A DNA stretch of 64,000 bases from Bacillota bacterium. GTDB lineage: Bacteria > Bacillota > Clostridia > Lachnospirales > Lachnospiraceae. Location of the stretch: contig JAEZGY010000023.1 in the NCBI GenBank assembly GCA_023416695.1, positions 15,767-79,766 of the forward strand. Reading direction: 5' to 3'. Position 1 is the stretch's first letter, and the number at the start of each line of letters is the position of its first letter. A model generated the notes under the pieces. That model saw only the letters and a list, made by a program, of their open reading frames with translations, was not told the DNA's origin and searched no databases. Position numbers and translations under genes: made by a program. This document shows positions 61,811 through 64,000 of this stretch, piece by piece.

Positions 61811-61839
61811 AATATACCATTTTTTAGCAATAGTGTCAA
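61811..61839 (-). promoter_or_regulatory. Strong promoter of the rsgA leader
   Basis: TTGACA (61839-61834), 17 bp, TATATT (61816-61811) on the minus strand: one of the best sigma-A promoters in this window. Confidence 0.8.
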
Positions 61840-61970
61840 GGTAAAACATAATGTTTGACATAGTCAAGTAAATATTCTATATTAAAAGTGGAATCAGTAG
61901 GAGTAGCGAATTTGTTCGCAAACTTCGGCAGCAATGCAGCTGGTTCTTTTTATTTACAGAAAATAGTCAA

Positions 61971-61998
61971 TAAAAGTGCGAAGTTTTCCCTCCGCACT
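61971..61998 (-). terminator. Terminator of the P-loop gene
   Basis: AGTGCG, 12-nt loop, CGCACT then TTTATT on the minus strand, just after the kinase-like gene stop. Confidence 0.65.
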
Positions 61999-62003
61999 AG
62001 TTT

Positions 62004-62579
62004 TTAAAACCTAATATTCACCATTCTCATAATACATTCTACTATATCATCTCTCGTCTCTTGTCCGCATAATTCTATATATTTGCGATTATGTATTTTA
62101 CATTGTTCTTTCAAAAACTGATTATGCCAGATAGAACGTTTTAAATAATTTTCTTTTGCTCTACCTGACGCTGCTTCAAATGCCTGGCTCTGATTTACTC
62201 TATCCGCTAGTAATTCTTCTGAGGCTATCAACCATATTGCATCTACATTATCGTTCATTAATATATTAGGATATATTGCATACCCTTCCATTACCATAGA
62301 CTGGCCCCAATTAGAGTGAATACTAACTATTTTTGTAATAGCATTCTCTAATGCTTTATGATACTTTAGCATATCACTAATTTGAACGTCCGGTTCTACA
62401 TTTTCATAGTATTCAAGATAATTCATATCTTTCATGGGATTTATATTTACTACTGTTTGTAGTATTTCACCTATATCATCTGTAGAAAAATTCTGAAGTT
62501 CATACATTGACGATATTCTTCTTGCTACAGTGGATTTACCGATCATCGGACTTCCACCAATTAATAAGACTTTCCCCAT
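62004..62579 (-). CDS. P-loop kinase-like protein
   Basis: The 191-residue NTPase has Walker A GGSPMIGKST (8-17) and a hydrophobic strand ending VMEGYAIYPN that may serve as Walker B. A lid-like basic segment follows (ADRVNQSQAFEAASGRAKENYLKR). The general shape is that of 2-phosphoglycerate or small-molecule kinases of the AAA_33 type, with no closer family. GGGGG precedes ATG 62579. It follows the ATC-hydrolase family gene by 21 bp in one transcript and has its own terminator. Confidence 0.7.
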   Translation of the reverse strand: MGKVLLIGGSPMIGKSTVARRISSMYELQNFSTDDIGEILQTVVNINPMKDMNYLEYYENVEPDVQISDMLKYHKALENAITKIVSIHSNWGQSMVMEGYAIYPNILMNDNVDAIWLIASEELLADRVNQSQAFEAASGRAKENYLKRSIWHNQFLKEQCKIHNRKYIELCGQETRDDIVECIMRMVNIRF

Positions 62580-62600
62580 ATTGATACCCCCGACTTTAAC

Positions 62601-63206
62601 TCATCTTTTTCTCCTTAAAATAAAATCACAGTAACCGTCGCCTCTCCCAAGTGTTTTCGTTCGTTCCCAAGAAAGCTTTGGATGCATATTCCCATACGAT
62701 ACATCATCGGCATTGCAAAACACTGTGGTCAATTCAGGACATCCATACAATGAACAAGCTGAAAAATATGGACATTTCATCATGTCAATATGACATATAT
62801 GACATTTTGTTTTGTGATCTATTATCTCGAAACCAGACTTCACACCAAAGGTTCTATGTATCACTCCAGCCATAATACGTGGAACAAGTTTATATACGAA
62901 CGGAATGCGACATAGTTTCTGCAATTTCTTTGCATACATTTCACATTGTGTCGTAAAATAGTTCTCTATGATTAAATATGCTTGTTCCTGCTGATTTGTA
63001 AACTCAATTGCGGCTTTATAAAAGGCAATACAAGGAAATATTTTGTTAACAGAATGCATTGTAATGGCTTTGGGCTTTCCCTCTTCTAGTTTACAATATG
63101 ATGCATAAAGTTGTCTGGACTTTTCTTCTATCTGATGATATTTTGCTGGAAACACTTTTTCACTCATGTAAATTAAATTACTGAGAATTTCTTCATGCTG
63201 TTTCAT
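62601..63206 (-). CDS. L-2-amino-thiazoline-4-carboxylic acid hydrolase family protein
   Basis: A 201-residue protein matching the ATC-hydrolase family. An N-terminal helical half is followed by a Cys/His-rich half (CHICHIDMMKCPYFSAC, GCPELTTVFCNADD) and the family ending WERTKTLGRGDGYCDF. The named activity opens a thiazoline ring in L-cysteine formation, but many family members are untested. GGGAT precedes ATG 63206. It is encoded with the P-loop protein. Confidence 0.75.
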   Translation of the reverse strand: MKQHEEILSNLIYMSEKVFPAKYHQIEEKSRQLYASYCKLEEGKPKAITMHSVNKIFPCIAFYKAAIEFTNQQEQAYLIIENYFTTQCEMYAKKLQKLCRIPFVYKLVPRIMAGVIHRTFGVKSGFEIIDHKTKCHICHIDMMKCPYFSACSLYGCPELTTVFCNADDVSYGNMHPKLSWERTKTLGRGDGYCDFILRRKR

Positions 63207-63332
63207 TTTCTGTATCCCTTTTATTTTATATTTTGATAATGTTCATTATATCATATGACACTTATTATACAATCATATTTATGGGTTACATTTACATATC
63301 ATAGGCATTAGTCTATGCATCCAAAAAAGCAT

Positions 63333-63369
63333 AAAAAAGAAAGCCCATGAATGCAAGCATTCTGGGCTT
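63333..63369 (-). terminator. Terminator of the EamA gene
   Basis: AAGCCCA-GAATGC / GCATTC-TGGGCTT stem with a 2-nt loop, then TTCTTTTTTAT on the minus strand, 39 bp after the stop. Confidence 0.85.
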
Positions 63370-63407
63370 GATGGGTGGAATGTTGCACTTATAATCGAAA
63401 ATTTGTC

Positions 63408-64000
63408 TTATTCCCCTTCTAAGATTGCAAGCATTAAAATACCCACGATAATGATGCAAATGAATAAGTACTGTTTCTTTGTCAGTTTTTCCTTTAAGAA
63501 AATTCTTGATAAGATCAAAGATACAACACATACACTTGATAGGATTGGTGCTGCGATAGCTCCGTTTCCGCTCATTGCGTATACATATGTCAGCTGTCCA
63601 GCTGTTTCGCATATTGCAGCTACCACTTTGTCTTTCTGCTTTGGAAGCTCGAATTTCACACGTTTCCATTTCATAAAAATAAATAAGATCAGACCGACAA
63701 TTGCAAAAGTCAATTCATAGGAAACATTCGCTACTAATTCGATATTATCTGCTGTTACACCAACCAGTGGACTTGACTCAAGTTCTAAGAAGAAAATGTC
63801 AAGGAAACTTCCGAGAGCATCGATGACTGCGTAACAGAATGGCATAGCAAAAGCAACGATAGCTAATCTTTTCCCAAGCTTCTGTCTTCTGTTTACATCA
63901 GCACTACGTTCCGTGTAGCTAACACCGATAATACCACTTACAATTACTGCAATGGCCACCCATACTGCAGGTGCAATACGTTCACCCAAGAAAATTACAC
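63408..64000 (-). CDS. EamA/DMT family transporter (5' end outside window)
   Basis: The frame is open to the window edge and reads VIFLGERIAPAVWVAIAVIV, the typical end of a first EamA repeat (LGERxxxxxxxG). It continues into a second repeat of five helices (about 50-193), ending IFLKEKLTKKQYLFICIIIV. No start lies inside the window; the TTG at 63989 is internal. A substrate cannot be assigned. The visible part is about 197 residues of an expected 290-330. Confidence 0.85.
   Translation of the reverse strand, partial: VIFLGERIAPAVWVAIAVIVSGIIGVSYTERSADVNRRQKLGKRLAIVAFAMPFCYAVIDALGSFLDIFFLELESSPLVGVTADNIELVANVSYELTFAIVGLILFIFMKWKRVKFELPKQKDKVVAAICETAGQLTYVYAMSGNGAIAAPILSSVCVVSLILSRIFLKEKLTKKQYLFICIIIVGILMLAILEGE

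Larger units (their letters stand above)
61482..62003 (-). other. Non-coding interval: rsgA leader and kinase-gene terminator
   Basis: Holds, from right to left, a terminator for the P-loop gene, a consensus promoter, a 10-codon leader peptide and two terminators before rsgA. I see no structure or gene in 61840-61970. Confidence 0.6.

Noticed and set aside
63313..63720. Overlapping frames of 118 and 105 codons near the right end
   Set aside because: Both run antisense to or out of frame with the EamA gene and its terminator.
1..64000. tRNA or rRNA genes, insertion sequences, prophage or attachment sites
   Set aside because: None could be found by eye. No transposase, integrase or phage structural motif appears in any long frame.

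Overview
The window is low-GC DNA with AGGAGG-type ribosome binding sites, a tyrosyl T-box leader, BspA-like leucine-rich-repeat surface proteins and an ECF/DUF4358/MBOAT/DHHW operon. Together these point to a Clostridia chromosome, most likely a Lachnospiraceae-type anaerobe; this is inferred from gene content, not from a marker gene. I see no rRNA, tRNA, CRISPR array, insertion sequence or prophage. Coding is mostly on the minus strand from 9.8 kb to the right end.

Layout. 0-4.4 kb: an FtsX/MacB-type ABC permease converges on a MutS2-like ATPase that lacks the Smr nuclease domain. 4.4-5.1 kb: a palindrome-rich non-coding stretch. 5.1-9.2 kb: an ECF sigma factor, membrane anti-sigma candidate, DUF4358 lipoprotein, MBOAT acyltransferase and DHHW/AlgX-like protein, read as a self-regulated envelope-glycan O-acetylation operon. 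9.2-9.8 kb: a gene-free island of two repeat families. 9.8-11.1 kb: an MFS exporter behind a leader peptide and a hairpin that buries its ribosome binding site. 11.2-16.2 kb: alcohol and aldehyde dehydrogenase, HD and SDR genes read from a 19-bp-spacer promoter with a perfect dyad, next to a divergent MerR regulator. 16.2-22.0 kb: an NAD(P)H dehydrogenase, DUF5808-like protein, histidine kinase, ABC permease and ATPase, response regulator and EamA transporter.

22-34.4 kb: a second ABC exporter, MATE pump, HIT and HAD proteins, a lipoprotein, a PadR-controlled alpha/beta hydrolase with a 14-bp inverted-repeat operator, a third ABC exporter downstream of a tandem-HTH MerR regulator and an intervening terminator, then acetyltransferases, flavodoxin, a PNPOx-like protein and an XRE regulator. 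34.5-45 kb: DUF2812, hypoxanthine-DNA glycosylase, T-box-tyrS, PhzF, DJ-1, a nucleotidyltransferase (DUF4037) behind a long folded attenuator-like leader, acyltransferase-3, GNAT, methyltransferase, VOC and membrane trypsin-like protease. 45-57.9 kb: a SulP transporter and four tandem BspA-like surface proteins, one frameshifted. 58-64 kb: a DUF606-type transporter, cupin, tandem GNAT coupled to an RsgA GTPase with its own leader-peptide/terminator leader, a P-loop kinase-like protein, an ATC-hydrolase family protein and an EamA transporter cut by the window edge.

Main theme: export pumps, acetyltransferases and detoxification enzymes, each with a recognisable cis-acting control. The strongest candidates for undescribed biology are the leader RNA before the nucleotidyltransferase (40762-41008), the leader-peptide/RBS-hairpin switch of the MFS exporter (11024-11114), and the attenuator ahead of rsgA (61547-61839).
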